A stretch of 53,992 bases of DNA, from assembly GCF_001650025.1 (NCBI RefSeq), contig NZ_LVVY01000076.1, positions 1 to 53,992 of the forward strand, written 5' to 3'. This stretch comes from Devosia elaeis. Lineage in GTDB: Bacteria; Pseudomonadota; Alphaproteobacteria; Rhizobiales; Devosiaceae. Within the stretch, counting starts at the first letter, position 1. The number at the start of each line of letters is the position of its first letter. Under the pieces are notes generated by a model, which was not told the origin of the DNA, did no database searches, and was given only the letters and a program-made list of their open reading frames with translations. Shown here one piece after another: positions 43,309-53,885 of the stretch. The position numbers were made by a program, and so were the translations under genes.

Positions 43309-44787
43309 TCAGCGCGAGGCGACGACCTTGTAGCGCTGCCCCGGCACCACGGCATCGCCGGGGAACAGGTTGTTGAGGATATAGAACAGGTCCCGGCCGC
43401 CCGGAATATTGGCCATCTGCCGCGCCAGGCTGTCGGCATTGTCGCCCGCCCTGGCGGTGACCAGCCGGATGGAAAGCGGGCGGATCTGGTTGAGATCGGC
43501 CGCCTCGGTGCGCCGGAAGCTCTGGATGGTCGTCTCGGCGCCCTGCATGAAGCGCTGGCTGTCCGCCTTGGCCGCGAAGATGAAGCGATAGACTTCACCG
43601 TCCAGCCGCATCACCGCCACGCGGAAGAACCATTGGTCCGTCTGCGCCAGGCCCGAGGCCATCTCGATGCCGTTATAGCTATGGGCCGAAACGGTTTCGG
43701 CCTTGAGCCCGGCAATCCAGCCCGACTTGAGATAATCGGTGAGCGCCATATTGGGCTGCACGGCAGCGCTGTCGAAGCGCACCGCCTCGCCGTCCCCGGC
43801 CACGCCAACCACCGCGCTCTGCGAATTCTGCAGCGTATAGCCCTGCGGCACCGCGAAGGTGAACTTGGAAGCCGAATGGATGAAGCGCTGGCCCACAATG
43901 GTGCCCTGGGCCGGGCTGTCGCCGAAGGTGAGGCCGGAAATGGCCGAGAGATAGCCTTCCCTGTCGGTTTCCCCGCCGCCGGCCGCCCCGAACATGGAGC
44001 GTGCGGTATTCATCGCCGTCTCGATGCGCGAGGGCGTGGAGGGATGGCTGGAGAGGAACCCGTCATCGCCCTTGACCGAGCCCGAGGAGAAGGCGGCGAA
44101 CCGGCTCATCACGCCGAGGAAGCGCGCCGCGGCCTGCGAATCGTAGCCCGCCTTGCCGGCGAATTTGATGCCTTCCCGGTCTGCTTCCAGTTCCTGGTTC
44201 TGGCTGAAGGCGGCCAGCGACTGCCGCGTGCGATTGGCCGTGGCGTCGGTCGAGGTATCGCCGCCGAAAATGCCGGTGATCACCCGGTCCACGATCTGGG
44301 TATTGCGCGTCTTGTCCGTCCGCGCCCGCGCATGGCGCAGGGTGACATGGGCGATTTCATGCGCCAGCACCGCCGCCAGCTCGCTGGTATCGGAGGCCAG
44401 GGCCAGGATGCCGCGCGTCACATAGATATAGCCGCCCGGCAGGGCGAAGGCATTGACCTCGGACGTATCGAGAATGGTGACCTGGAATTGCGCATTGGGC
44501 TGGTTGGCCGCCGCCAGCAGCCGGCCCACGATCCGCGCCACCATGATCTCGGCCTGCCGGTCCTCGTAGACTCCGCCATAGGCAGCGACGATGCGCGGAT
44601 GCTCGCGCCGGCCCAGCACCTCGTCGTCCGGAGCGGTGCCCGCCGGCACCACATTGGGCGCCGGATTGTCGCCGGTCCGGCCCACGCTGATATTGGACCC
44701 GGTCAGCGACGTGCAGGCGGCGAGCGCCAAAAGGCTCACCGACAGAAGGGTCACGCGCAGCACGTTTTTGCCCCGGAGCGCTTTCAT
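43309..44787 (-). CDS. M48 family metalloprotease lipoprotein
   Basis: This BepA/Ste24-like periplasmic protease has 492 aa. A signal peptide ends in the lipobox LLALAAC. The zinc motif HEIAH lies in LAAVLAHEIAHVTLRHA, and the third ligand is in QELEADREGIKFAGKAGYD. The C-terminal region has SIRLVTARAGDNADSLARQM and FPGDAVVPGQRYKVV, a LysM-like end that may bind murein. Outer-membrane quality control is the likely role. It overlaps the nuclease gene upstream by 4 bases (ATGA). Confidence 0.9.
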   Translation of the reverse strand: MKALRGKNVLRVTLLSVSLLALAACTSLTGSNISVGRTGDNPAPNVVPAGTAPDDEVLGRREHPRIVAAYGGVYEDRQAEIMVARIVGRLLAAANQPNAQFQVTILDTSEVNAFALPGGYIYVTRGILALASDTSELAAVLAHEIAHVTLRHARARTDKTRNTQIVDRVITGIFGGDTSTDATANRTRQSLAAFSQNQELEADREGIKFAGKAGYDSQAAARFLGVMSRFAAFSSGSVKGDDGFLSSHPSTPSRIETAMNTARSMFGAAGGGETDREGYLSAISGLTFGDSPAQGTIVGQRFIHSASKFTFAVPQGYTLQNSQSAVVGVAGDGEAVRFDSAAVQPNMALTDYLKSGWIAGLKAETVSAHSYNGIEMASGLAQTDQWFFRVAVMRLDGEVYRFIFAAKADSQRFMQGAETTIQSFRRTEAADLNQIRPLSIRLVTARAGDNADSLARQMANIPGGRDLFYILNNLFPGDAVVPGQRYKVVASR

Positions 44788-45623
44788 GGCCTCGCCACAA
44801 CCTCGATCTGCTCGGGGTGGGTCACCTCGATGCGCGGACCATCCCGCTCATCCACCCAGCCCCGTATGCGCACCAGCGCGCCTTCCAACACCAATGGATC
44901 GAACCCATCGCGCTCGAACAGGCGGAGCGCGGGCGCTTCGATCACGGCGGTGAAGTCTTCTTTCCAGTACCGGCCGAAATTGAGATAGACGCGCGACCCG
45001 CTCCTGTCGGCGAGCACGACTCGTCCCTCGACCAGTTCATAATCTCCCACCCGGCCGAGCAAGTCATCCGGGCGATCCGCCGCACGCACGCTGTAATAGG
45101 GATCGGCCCAGATGCCAAGCTTCTCCGCCCTGGCCTGGGCCTCGCCTGCGAAAAGTTGATCGAGGCAGCGCCGATTGTCCGGAAAGGAATAGACCCGCGC
45201 CAGCCCCGCTTCGATCATCCGCGATTGCGCCCAGATCGGGGTGTCGCCGTCTTCGACGAAGAGATGGGCCAGGGCCCGCCCATAGCGGTCCTTTTCCTCC
45301 CCGCCATAGCCGAGCTGCACATTTCTGCCCAGGGCCAGTTCCGCCAGCGCCGCCCTGGCCTCATGGGCCAGGGGCCAATCGGCAAAATCCTCCCGGCTCA
45401 GGGCCAGCTTCGGCGCCTGGGTGCCGATCAGCCGCACGGCCAGCCCCGAATCGAGCAGTACCGTGTCCCCGTCGACCACCTCGCTCACCAGGCCGCCTGG
45501 CGCCATGCGCAAGCCGTCGCAACCGGCAGCCGGGTGCGCTCCGGCAAGCATGGCGGCAGCAAGGGAAGCGATGGCAGTGCGATGCAAGCGAAAACCCCGA
45601 ACAGGACTTCGTTCACCATGCAT
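44784..45623 (-). CDS. Secreted thermonuclease-like (SNase) protein
   Basis: The 279 aa start with a signal peptide (RTAIASLAAAMLAGAHPAAG) and contain an SNase-type OB-fold domain: VVDGDTVLLDSGLAVRLIGT, EEKDRYGRALAHLFV and IEAGLARVYSF. The catalytic Arg-Glu-Arg set is partly visible, and activity is not certain. A second domain of about 100 residues (VGDYELVEGRVVLADRSGSR onward) follows. The start at 45623 lacks a clear ribosome site. It is coupled to the M48 gene. Confidence 0.82.
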   Translation of the reverse strand: MHGERSPVRGFRLHRTAIASLAAAMLAGAHPAAGCDGLRMAPGGLVSEVVDGDTVLLDSGLAVRLIGTQAPKLALSREDFADWPLAHEARAALAELALGRNVQLGYGGEEKDRYGRALAHLFVEDGDTPIWAQSRMIEAGLARVYSFPDNRRCLDQLFAGEAQARAEKLGIWADPYYSVRAADRPDDLLGRVGDYELVEGRVVLADRSGSRVYLNFGRYWKEDFTAVIEAPALRLFERDGFDPLVLEGALVRIRGWVDERDGPRIEVTHPEQIEVVARP

Positions 45624-45722
45624 GGAAATAAGGCAAAAAAAGATTACCGAGCGCATACGGCCCTTAGCGCCGCATTGCCAAGACGCTGCGTCCGGGCCAA
45701 GCTGGCGGCGAGGAGACCGCCC

Positions 45723-46553
45723 ATGGCAGCAAAAGGCACGATCAGGACCGGCACGGCCGGATGGGTCTATGAACCCTGGCGCGGCACGTTCTTTCCCAAG
45801 GGGCTGGTGCAGAAAAAGGAACTGGCCTATGCCGCCAGCCGCCTCACCTCCATCGAGATCAACGCCACCTTCCGTGCCAATCAGAAGCCGGAAAGCTTTG
45901 CGCGCTGGGCCGGCGAAACGCCCGAAGGTTTCCAATTCTCCGTCAAGGGCCCGCAATTGGTGACCCATATCCGCCGGCTCAGGAATTGCGCGCCTGACCT
46001 GGCGAATTTCTTCGCCTCCGGTCCCCTGGCCTTGGGCGACCGGCTCGGTCCCTTCGTCTGGCAATTGCCGCCCAACCTCGCCTTCGATGCCGAAAGCCTC
46101 GCGGCCTTCCTGGCGCTGCTGCCCCGCGATATCGACGCCTATCTGGCCCTGGCAGGCCAGGCTGAAGGCGCCAAGGCCAGGCCCTATCTCGAAGCCAATG
46201 GCGTCACCGGCATTCGCCACGCCATCGAACCGCGCCACAAGAGCTTCGATGATCCCCCCGCCCATGCCCTGCTCAAGGCGCATAATGTCGCCCGCGTCAT
46301 CGCCGATACGGCCGACAATCCGGGCCGCGAGCTGACCGCCGATTTCGCCTATTGCCGCCTGCAGGGCCCCGCCCGCGCCGATGCCGATAGCTACAGCCCC
46401 GAGGATATCGCCGACTGGGCCGGCACGATCGGCCAATGGGCGGAACAGGGCCGCGATGTCTTTGCCTATTTCGTCCACGAGGACAAATTGCATGCTCCGG
46501 CCAATGCCATCGCCCTGCGCCAGGCGCTGGGCCTCGCCCTGCCCGGCGATTGA
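45723..46553 (+). CDS. DUF72 family protein
   Basis: This TIM-barrel-like protein of 276 aa has unknown function. It starts IRTGTAGWVYEPWRGTFFP. ASRLTSIEINATFRANQKPE, FSVKGPQLVTHIRRL and VWQLPPNLAFD follow, all typical of DUF72 (YecE). The ATG at 45723 follows GAGGAG. The frame is open far upstream but without family likeness. It is divergent from the nuclease gene, 99 bp apart. Confidence 0.9.
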   Translation: MAAKGTIRTGTAGWVYEPWRGTFFPKGLVQKKELAYAASRLTSIEINATFRANQKPESFARWAGETPEGFQFSVKGPQLVTHIRRLRNCAPDLANFFASGPLALGDRLGPFVWQLPPNLAFDAESLAAFLALLPRDIDAYLALAGQAEGAKARPYLEANGVTGIRHAIEPRHKSFDDPPAHALLKAHNVARVIADTADNPGRELTADFAYCRLQGPARADADSYSPEDIADWAGTIGQWAEQGRDVFAYFVHEDKLHAPANAIALRQALGLALPGD

Positions 46554-46634
46554 TCACGAGCCTGTTCCCGTCTGGCTTTTGCCGCAAGCGGGGTCTATTG
46601 GGCTTGCAACCACAGCGTCATTCCGAGATCGTCC

Positions 46635-47138
46635 ATGACCAATGTTCGCCCGCTCGACAAGCTTGCCGCCGGCTGCGCTTTCCTGCTCGGCCTCGCCACC
46701 ATTCTCGGCGCCCTGGGCAGCCAATATCTGGCGGGCCTGCAGCCCTGCGAACTCTGCCTCGAACAGCGCCTGCCCTATTATTGGGGCCTGCCGCTCCTGG
46801 CCTTGATCCTGGTGTTGTGGAACCGCCTGCCGCTGCCGGTCTGGTATCTGGCCATGGCCATCGTCACCGCCCTCTTCGCCTGGGGCACCTATCTGGGCGT
46901 CTTCCATTCCGGCGTCGAATGGGGCTTCTGGCCCGGCCCCACCGCCTGTTCGGGCGTCGGCGCCGGTGGCAGCCTGTCGCTCGATTCGCTCAACGATCTG
47001 CAACCGGTGATCGGCTGCGACGTGGTGCAGTTCCGCTTCCTCGGCCTTTCCCTGGCCGGCTACAATGCCCTGATCTCGCTGGCCATTGTCGGGTTCCTCG
47101 GCTTCGCCATGCTCTTCCAGGCACGTCGAAAGCGTTGA
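46635..47138 (+). CDS. DsbB-like disulfide bond formation protein
   Basis: This four-helix inner-membrane protein of 167 aa would reoxidise DsbA and pass electrons to ubiquinone. The first periplasmic Cys pair is CELC in LQPCELCLEQRLPYYWG. The second pair is Cys in PTACSGVG and Cys in VIGCDVVQF. No DsbA lies nearby. It is followed by a bidirectional terminator. Confidence 0.9.
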   Translation: MTNVRPLDKLAAGCAFLLGLATILGALGSQYLAGLQPCELCLEQRLPYYWGLPLLALILVLWNRLPLPVWYLAMAIVTALFAWGTYLGVFHSGVEWGFWPGPTACSGVGAGGSLSLDSLNDLQPVIGCDVVQFRFLGLSLAGYNALISLAIVGFLGFAMLFQARRKR

Positions 47139-47205
47139 GCGTTTCGCACTGGTATCGGCTACCGAGGCTCCGCCCCGGGATCAGATTTCTCCGCATCGCG
47201 GGACA

Positions 47206-47243
47206 AAAAGAAGGGCATGCGGAAATCCGCATGCCCTCTTTTG
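47206..47243. terminator. Bidirectional terminator between dsbB-like and chemoreceptor genes
   Basis: GGGCATGCGG-AAAT-CCGCATGCCC is a perfect 10-bp stem, flanked by AAAAAGAA on the left and TCTTTTG on the right. It ends both convergent genes. Confidence 0.88.
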
Positions 47244-47268
47244 TTCAGCGAATATATGCCCGCCCGGG

Positions 47269-49338
47269 CTAGAACTCGCTCCAATCCGCCGAGATCGCTG
47301 CATTGCCCTGGCTGAGATAGGAGCGCGCGGCGCTGCGCAGCTTTTCCTTTTCCAGCCGCGGCGGCGGCGCGACCGGAGCGGCTGCCGGCTTGCTCCCGGC
47401 ATCGATGGTGAACAGGTCCACCACCCGGTCGAGTTCGCTGGCCTGGGCCTCGGTCTGCTCGATGGCCGCATTGGTCTCTTCCACCAGCGCCGCATTGTGC
47501 TGGGTCATCTCGTCCAGCGTGCGCACGGCCACGCTGACTTCCTCGATGGCAGCGGCCTGCGCCTTGGACGCCTTGGCGATGGATTGCATCAGGCCGGCAT
47601 TTTCCGTCACCGCGCCCAGCATGTCGCGCAACTGCCCCGCCGCGCTCGAGACCAGGTCCGAGCCGGTCTTGACCTCGCTGGCACTGGCTTCGATCAGCGC
47701 CTTGACCTCCGAGGAGGCCTCGGCCGCGCTTTGCGCCAGGCGCCTCACTTCCACGGCCACCACTGCAAAGCCCTTGCCGGCCTCGCCCGCCCGCGCCGCT
47801 TCCACTGAGGCATTGAGCGCCAGGAGATTGGTCTGGAAGGCGATGTCGTCGATCATGCCGATAATGTTGGAAATCTTGGCCGAGGACTGGGTGATCCGCT
47901 CCATGGCCTCATTGGCCCGCTCCATCACCTCGCCGCTACGCGTCGCGTCGGCGGAAACCGAATTGGCGCTGATATTGGCATCGTCGGCCATGCGCGCATT
48001 CTCGGCCACGGTATTGGCCAATTGCTCCATGGCCGCCGAGGTTTCCTCGATGGTGGCGGCCTGCTTGGTGGTGCGCTCGGAAAGGTCGTTGGCGCCCGAA
48101 AGGATTTCGCCCGTTGCGGTCTTGAGCGCCCGCGAGGTGGTGCGCAACCCGCCGATCAGTTCGCTCAGCTTTTCGGCCACCGCATTGGTGTCGGCCTTGA
48201 GCTTGGCGAAGGAGCCCTGGTAATCGCCCTCCATGCGGCGGGTCATGTCGGCTTCCGCCATGGCCGCCAGCACCTCGCCGGTTTCCGACAGCCCGCGATC
48301 CACCGTTTCCACCAGCGCATTGACGCTGCCGGCCAGGCTGTTGAGTTCCTCGTCGGGGAACTGGGCATGCACGCGCTTGCTGAAATCGCCGGCAATGGCG
48401 GCGTCCACCACCTCGCCGAAAGCGGCCTGCAGCGCCACCATCATGTCGGTGCGCTCAATGCGGCGGCGCTCGGCGGCGGCACGCTCCTCCTCGGTCATGG
48501 CGCTGACCTTGAGCCCGTTTTCGCGGAACACTTCCACGGCGCGCGCCATCTCGCCGATTTCGTTGCGGCGCTCCACATAGGGCACCGCGGTCTCGTAATC
48601 GCCCTCGGCGATCGCCTTCATGGTCTGCGCCAGGCGGGGCACCGACCCGGTGATCAGCCGCGACAGCGCATAGCCGAGCACGCCCAGAATGGCCAAACAT
48701 ACCGCGCCCACGCCCAGCAGCACCCAGAGCGTATCCAGGATGGCCGCTTCCAGCTTGGCCTTGTCCATGCCGGCATAGATGACGCCGATCACCTCGTCCT
48801 GCTGGTTCACCACCGGCTGATAGGCGGTGTAATAGGAATTGCCGGCGATCTCGGCCTCCCCGAAATAGGGCAGCCCGCTCATCACCGTTTCATAGGCCGG
48901 ATCGTCCGCGGCGAACACGCCGCCCACCAGCCGCGCGCCATCCGCACCCACCAGCGTGCTGCTCAACGCCTCGAGCGGTTTGCCCGGACCTTCGGCGCTG
49001 TAGATCGTGGCGCTTTCTCCGGTCAGGTTGGCGATCGAATCGACCAGGTTATGATTGACGAAGATGCGCGGCATCGCCCAGGTCCGCAGGGCGGCAAGGC
49101 TGCCATCCTCGGCCCAGGTGACCTCGGCGGCAGGCAGATTGCTCCCGGCCACGGTCGCTGCCGTCCGCAAGCTGTTTTCCAGGCGCACCATGGCCTCGGC
49201 GCGGCTCGATGCGCTCAGGTTGAGATAGGTCGCCGTGGTGACGGCGCCGATCGACATGATGATGGCGGAAATGACCAGACCCGCGATCATCGCGGTCATT
49301 CTGATATTGCCCAGAAAGCGGACGAAAATATTGGCCAA
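47269..49338 (-). CDS. Methyl-accepting chemotaxis protein 1
   Basis: This transmembrane chemoreceptor has 689 aa. TM1 is at about 14-38. A periplasmic sensor resembling a single Cache domain (about 40-195) contains [22 protein letters not shown]2 is at about 203-226. HAMP and HAMP-like repeats follow, then the signalling hairpin with the tip [20 protein letters not shown]. The C-terminus is [13 protein letters not shown], whose DWSEF fits a CheR/CheB-binding pentapeptide. The start is TTG at 49338, with GGGGG ahead. No che genes lie in the window. Confidence 0.93.
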   Translation of the reverse strand: MANIFVRFLGNIRMTAMIAGLVISAIIMSIGAVTTATYLNLSASSRAEAMVRLENSLRTAATVAGSNLPAAEVTWAEDGSLAALRTWAMPRIFVNHNLVDSIANLTGESATIYSAEGPGKPLEALSSTLVGADGARLVGGVFAADDPAYETVMSGLPYFGEAEIAGNSYYTAYQPVVNQQDEVIGVIYAGMDKAKLEAAILDTLWVLLGVGAVCLAILGVLGYALSRLITGSVPRLAQTMKAIAEGDYETAVPYVERRNEIGEMARAVEVFRENGLKVSAMTEEERAAAERRRIERTDMMVALQAAFGEVVDAAIAGDFSKRVHAQFPDEELNSLAGSVNALVETVDRGLSETGEVLAAMAEADMTRRMEGDYQGSFAKLKADTNAVAEKLSELIGGLRTTSRALKTATGEILSGANDLSERTTKQAATIEETSAAMEQLANTVAENARMADDANISANSVSADATRSGEVMERANEAMERITQSSAKISNIIGMIDDIAFQTNLLALNASVEAARAGEAGKGFAVVAVEVRRLAQSAAEASSEVKALIEASASEVKTGSDLVSSAAGQLRDMLGAVTENAGLMQSIAKASKAQAAAIEEVSVAVRTLDEMTQHNAALVEETNAAIEQTEAQASELDRVVDLFTIDAGSKPAAAPVAPPPRLEKEKLRSAARSYLSQGNAAISADWSEF

Positions 49339-49441
49339 GGTGAGGCCCCCAAAACTACCGCGCCCGTACCCCCATGGACGGCGCCCTTGGGAAAGACCCT
49401 AAAGAAAGCCCCTTAACCGAGTATTATCTCTAAATGTGACG

Positions 49442-49463
49442 GCGGCCCTAACCGACGGGCCGC
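49442..49463. other. Hairpin between chemoreceptor genes 2 and 1
   Basis: GCGGCCC and GGGCCGC, 7-bp arms around an 8-base loop, 23 bases past the stop of receptor 2. The poly-T run is on the wrong side for that gene (it suits the plus strand), so its terminator role is uncertain. Confidence 0.45.
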
Positions 49464-49485
49464 ACGTCTTTTTTCCGGGATCGAT

Positions 49486-51537
49486 TCAGAATTCGTCCCA
49501 ATCGGCGGCCAGGGCGGCATTGCCCTGGCTGCGCAGCCTGGGCGCGGCGGCGCGCAGGGCCCGCTGCTGGGCCTGGACATTGTCGCCGGGCGCGATTTCC
49601 GCCCTATCGACGGCGAAAATGTCCACGATCCGGTCGAGCTCGCTGGCCTGGGCCTCGGTCTGCTCGATGGCGGCGTTGGTCTCTTCCACCAGGGCCGCAT
49701 TGTGCTGCGTCATTTCGTCCATGGTGCGCACCGCCGAAGTGACTTCCTCGATCGAGGTGGCCTGCTCGGCACTGTCGCGGGCAATGGCTTCCAGCGCCGC
49801 GGTATTGTCGCGGATGGCTTCCAGCATGGTGGCAAGCTTGCTGGCGGCGTCGCCCACCAGCTTGGAGCCGGTCGTCACCTCCCCGCTCGATTGCTCGATC
49901 AGCGCCTTGACCTCGCTCGAGGCCTGCGCCGCGCTCTGCGCCAGCCGCCGGACTTCCACGGCCACCACGGCAAAGCCCTTGCCGGCCTCGCCCGCCCGCG
50001 CCGCTTCCACCGAGGCATTGAGCGCGAGGAGGTTGGTCTGGAAGGCGATGTCGTCGATCAGCCCGATAATGTTGGAAATCTTGGACGAGGATTGGGTGAT
50101 CCGGTCCATGGCCTCATTGGCCGCATCCATTACCTTGCCGCCTTCCTCGGCGGTATGGGTGACCCGGGCGGCATTGGCGCTGGCCTCGCGGGCGCGCTCG
50201 GCATTCTTGAGCACGGTGGCCGCCAATTGCTCCATGGCCGCCGAGGTTTCCTCGATGGTGGCGGCCTGCTTGGTGGTGCGTTCGGAAAGATCGTTGGCGC
50301 CGGAGAGGATTTCGCCGGTCGCGGTCTTGAGCGAGCCGGAAGTCTGGCGCAATAGCCCCACCACTTCGCTCAGCTTGTCGGCCACCGCATTGGTATCGGC
50401 CTTGAGCCGGGCGAAGGCGCCTTCATATTCGCCTTCCATGCGGCGGGTGAAATCGGTATCGGCCATGGCGCCCAGCACCTCGCCGATCTCGGTCACGCCG
50501 CGATTGAAGGTGCCGACGAGATTGTTGACGCTGCCGGCCAGCGCATTGAGTTCGGGATCGGGGAATTCCGCATTGACCTGGCGGGAGAAGTCGCCGGCCA
50601 CCGCCGCATCCACCACTTCGCCGAAAGCGCTCTGGAGCTGGCTCATCATCTGCCGCCGGCTCTCCTCGTCGGCGACGATGCGCGCCGCTTCCGCCTCGGT
50701 CATCTGGCTGACGCGCAAGCCGTTCTGGCGGAACACTTCCACCGCCCGCGCCATGGCGCCCACCTCATTGCCCATTTCGGTATAGGGCACGTCGGCCTCG
50801 TAATTACCCTCGGCAATCTCGTCCATGGCGCCGGCAAGGCGCGGAATGGGCCGGGTGATGAAGCGCGAGGCGATAAAGCCGATCAGGCCCAGGACCACGG
50901 TCACCAGCCCCCCGACCATGCCGATCAGGCCCAAAACGCTATTGGCCGAAGCCTCGATATTGGCCATGGGCGTGCCCACGAAGATCGCGCCCATCACCTC
51001 GCCATTGGTTTTCTTGATCGGTTGCAGGGCCGAGAAATAGGTTATGCCGTCCAGCTCCACCGGGCCGAGATAGGCCTCGCCCGCCATGATCCGCGCCACC
51101 GCCTCGCTGCCCTCCGGCAAGAAGTGGTCCACGGCGCGCGCGCCGTCGGCCAGCACGATGCTGGTGGTCTTGGCGGCAAGCTGGCTCGCATCGGGCGTCA
51201 GCACATAGATGGCCGCGTCCTGCTTGGTCACGCGGGTCACCGAATCGATCACCTCGCTGTCGTAGAAGGGCGGGATCGCCCAGCTCTGGAAGGCCGAGAT
51301 GGTCCCGTCCTCGCTCCAGGTCAGCACCGAACCCGAAATGCGCCGCTCCAGGATGGTCGCGGCCACGCCCAGATTGGTTTCCTGCTGCACCCGGCTATCG
51401 GCCATGGCCTGCCCATGCAGGTTCACATAGATCGATGCGGACACCACGGCGATGGAACCGATGATCGAGGCCAGGACCAGTACCAATATGGTGGTGGTCA
51501 TGCGCACATTGCCCAAGAGGCGCGCGATGGATTTCAT
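49486..51537 (-). CDS. Methyl-accepting chemotaxis protein 2
   Basis: This chemoreceptor of 683 aa has the same layout as receptor 1: TM1 about 13-35, a periplasmic Cache-like sensor ([20 protein letters not shown] in its last strands), TM2 about 200-222, HAMP repeats, and the tip [20 protein letters not shown]. The C-terminus is [13 protein letters not shown]. The sensor differs clearly from receptor 1, so the ligand probably differs, while the cytoplasmic halves are very close: a tandem duplication with diverged sensors. The ATG at 51537 has GGGGGAGAA ahead; an extra 76 residues upstream lack receptor features. Confidence 0.93.
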   Translation of the reverse strand: MKSIARLLGNVRMTTTILVLVLASIIGSIAVVSASIYVNLHGQAMADSRVQQETNLGVAATILERRISGSVLTWSEDGTISAFQSWAIPPFYDSEVIDSVTRVTKQDAAIYVLTPDASQLAAKTTSIVLADGARAVDHFLPEGSEAVARIMAGEAYLGPVELDGITYFSALQPIKKTNGEVMGAIFVGTPMANIEASANSVLGLIGMVGGLVTVVLGLIGFIASRFITRPIPRLAGAMDEIAEGNYEADVPYTEMGNEVGAMARAVEVFRQNGLRVSQMTEAEAARIVADEESRRQMMSQLQSAFGEVVDAAVAGDFSRQVNAEFPDPELNALAGSVNNLVGTFNRGVTEIGEVLGAMADTDFTRRMEGEYEGAFARLKADTNAVADKLSEVVGLLRQTSGSLKTATGEILSGANDLSERTTKQAATIEETSAAMEQLAATVLKNAERAREASANAARVTHTAEEGGKVMDAANEAMDRITQSSSKISNIIGLIDDIAFQTNLLALNASVEAARAGEAGKGFAVVAVEVRRLAQSAAQASSEVKALIEQSSGEVTTGSKLVGDAASKLATMLEAIRDNTAALEAIARDSAEQATSIEEVTSAVRTMDEMTQHNAALVEETNAAIEQTEAQASELDRIVDIFAVDRAEIAPGDNVQAQQRALRAAAPRLRSQGNAALAADWDEF

Positions 51538-51730
51538 AGCTGTTCTCCCCCATGCGGAACCGCAGCCTGTATTCTGCAGGCCGCGTAGAACCACGGATGA
51601 CGCTAGGAGATGACGGTTACTGAATCTTATACGGCGGCGCCCTGCAAACGATTTCGATGCCGTTTTTCCGTCCGAACCGGCAGAAATTCTTCGCTGGAGG
51701 CCCTGTCCCTGCCTTTTTGATGGCCGGTGG

Positions 51731-53505
51731 CTAGAATTCGGCCCAGTCGGCCTCGAGCGCCGCATTGCCCTGGCTCAGATAGGCGCGGGCCGGTTCCGCA
51801 CCGCTTTTCCGCCGCCCGCCGGATTGCGGCGGCATCTGCGGCCGACGCTCCTCCAGCGCGAAGATATCGACGATCCGGTCGAGCGCGTTCGCCTGCGCCT
51901 CCGTCTGCTCGATCGCCGCATTCATCTCTTCCACCAGCGCCGCATTGTGCTGGGTCGCCTCGTCCATGTTCCGCACCGCCATATTGACCTCCTCGATGGC
52001 CGAGGCCTGTTCGCGGCTTTCATGGGCGATGGAATCCATGATGGTATTGGAGGCCCGGGCCGCCTCGAGAATGGCCTGCAGCTTGCCGGCTGCATCGGCC
52101 ACCAGCCGCGAGCCGCCCCTGACCTCGTCGGCGCTCTGCTCGACCAGGCTCTTGACCTCGCTCGAGGCCTGCGCCGCCGATTGCGCCAGCCGCCGCACTT
52201 CCACGGCCACCACAGCGAAGCCCTTGCCGGCCTCTCCCGCCCGCGCCGCCTCCACCGAGGCATTGAGCGCCAGGAGGTTGGTCTGGAAGGCGATATCGTC
52301 GATCATGCCGATAATGTTGGAAATCTTGCCCGACGACGTGGTGATCCGCTCCATGGCATGATTGGCCTCGCTCACACCGCGCCGCCATTCTCGGCCGTGT
52401 TGGTCACCAGGGCCGCCCTCTGGCTCGCCTCCTGCGCCCGCTGTGCATTGGCGAGCACCGTGGCCGCCAATTGCTCCATCGTGGCCGAGGTCTGCTCGAT
52501 CGTGGCTGCCTGCCTGGTGGTACGCTCGGACAGATCGTTGGCACCCGAGAGGATTTCGCCCGTGGCGGTCTTGAGCGAGCCCGAAGTGGCGCGCAATTGG
52601 CCCACCACCTCGGTCAGCTTGTCCGCCACCGCATTGGTATCGGCCTTGAGCCGGGCCAGCTTGCCCAGGTAATCCCCTTCCATGCGGCGCGTCAGGTCGG
52701 TATCGGCGAGGGCGCCCAGCACCGTGCCCACTTCGGTCACGGCCCGGTCGAAGGTCCGGGTCAGCGCATTGATGCCCTCGGCCAGGTTGTTCAGTTCCCC
52801 GTCCTTGAACCGGGCCTCCACCCTTTGGCTGAAATCGCCCGCATTGGCTGCTTCCGCCACGCCGGCGAATTGCTGCTGGAAATGCTGCATCTCCTCGATA
52901 TGGGCATTGACCGCCGCCAGGTTGCGCTGCGCCGTCTCGGCATAATCCTGCGCCTGGCGGGCGCCGGCCTCCGCCTCGTCGGATTTGACCGATGAAAGCT
53001 CCAGCAGCATTTGCGTATTGCGCGTCATCCACACCAGGGCCGCCGCCTCGGCGACAAGGATGACGGCATGCAACAGGACGCGGCCCAGCCCGCCCTCGCC
53101 ATAGAAGACCAGGTCGCTCAGCGTCATGCCGAGCCCCAGATGGTGCACGGCCACCAGCCCCGCGCCCAAGAGGATTGCCCGGACGTCGTAGAGCAGCGCG
53201 CACATGGCCAGAGCCGCGAAGAACGCCATATGCACATCGATCTGCATTGGATGGCCGCGCAGCGCCACCAGCCCCGCCATGACCTGGGCCATCAGCACCG
53301 ACACCGCCAGATAGCGGAAGGTCGCACTGTTGCGGAAGAAGCAGAAGCCGGCGGTCAGCGCCGCGAGGGCGAAGCCGGCCAGACCCGTGGCGGGCCCCAG
53401 CCCGCCCACATGGGCGAATTCGGCAATGCCCACCGCCAGGGCCAGAACGATCGCGGTTGCGGCCAAAGCCAGCGCCGCCCTGCTGCGAAGTTGATCGAGA
53501 GACAA
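51731..53505 (-). pseudogene. Methyl-accepting chemotaxis protein 3, frameshifted
   Basis: From the TTG at 53505 (AGGAGG upstream) the frame encodes 377 residues: about six transmembrane helices in the first 165 residues and no large periplasmic sensor. HAMP-like repeats and the first part of the signalling domain follow, ending GGAV and then TGA at 52372-52374. The rest, [10 protein letters not shown] through to [13 protein letters not shown], continues in the -1 frame to 51731. Receptor 2 reads [12 protein letters not shown] at this point. One lost A (GTGATGAGC to GTGTGAGC) explains the break, and repair gives 591 aa. It is either a recent pseudogene or a sequencing error. Confidence 0.88.
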
Positions 53506-53558
53506 GGCACCCTCCTGGGTTACTCAACCGGTGCCCGGCACCGGCACCAAACGACGTC

Positions 53559-53885
53559 CTATTCCGCCGGCGCGCACAATCCAGTCGCGGCCAGCACCAG
53601 CCAGGCGCCTTCGGCCCGAATGCGGGCCGCAAAGCCCGGATCGGCGCCATAGGCGATCATCACATTGGAAAACCGGCCGGAATCGACCACATATCCGCCC
53701 GCCGCCACGATAGCGCCAAGAGCCTCGCTCTGCCCGGTCCAGGGCGCGAAGACCACGCCCATCTCCCCCGTTGCCGGCGGCATGTTGAGCGCGGCGCCGC
53801 CACCCACCAGGGCAAATCCCGCCACGGCCAATGCCGGAAGCATCGCGCCCTTGGTCTGGCTTGGGGAAGCCGCCGCACTCTGCAT
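53559..53885 (-). CDS. Small membrane-anchored protein
   Basis: I do not recognise this 108-aa protein. It has one N-terminal hydrophobic helix (about 14-32, [20 protein letters not shown]). The rest is a compact domain with [40 protein letters not shown] and [19 protein letters not shown]. It probably faces the periplasm. The ATG at 53885 follows AGGTGA. It lies 53 bp upstream of chemoreceptor 3 on the same strand, so co-transcription is possible. Confidence 0.7.
   Translation of the reverse strand: MQSAAASPSQTKGAMLPALAVAGFALVGGGAALNMPPATGEMGVVFAPWTGQSEALGAIVAAGGYVVDSGRFSNVMIAYGADPGFAARIRAEGAWLVLAATGLCAPAE

Noticed and set aside
49800..52340. Long near-identical DNA stretches shared by the chemoreceptor genes as a possible repeat element
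   Set aside because: They coincide with the conserved signalling-domain codons of paralogous genes and have no ends typical of mobile elements.
52372..52390. Programmed frameshift in chemoreceptor 3
   Set aside because: No slippery heptamer or downstream pseudoknot is apparent, and the other two receptors have continuous frames at the same place. A simple one-base loss explains it better.
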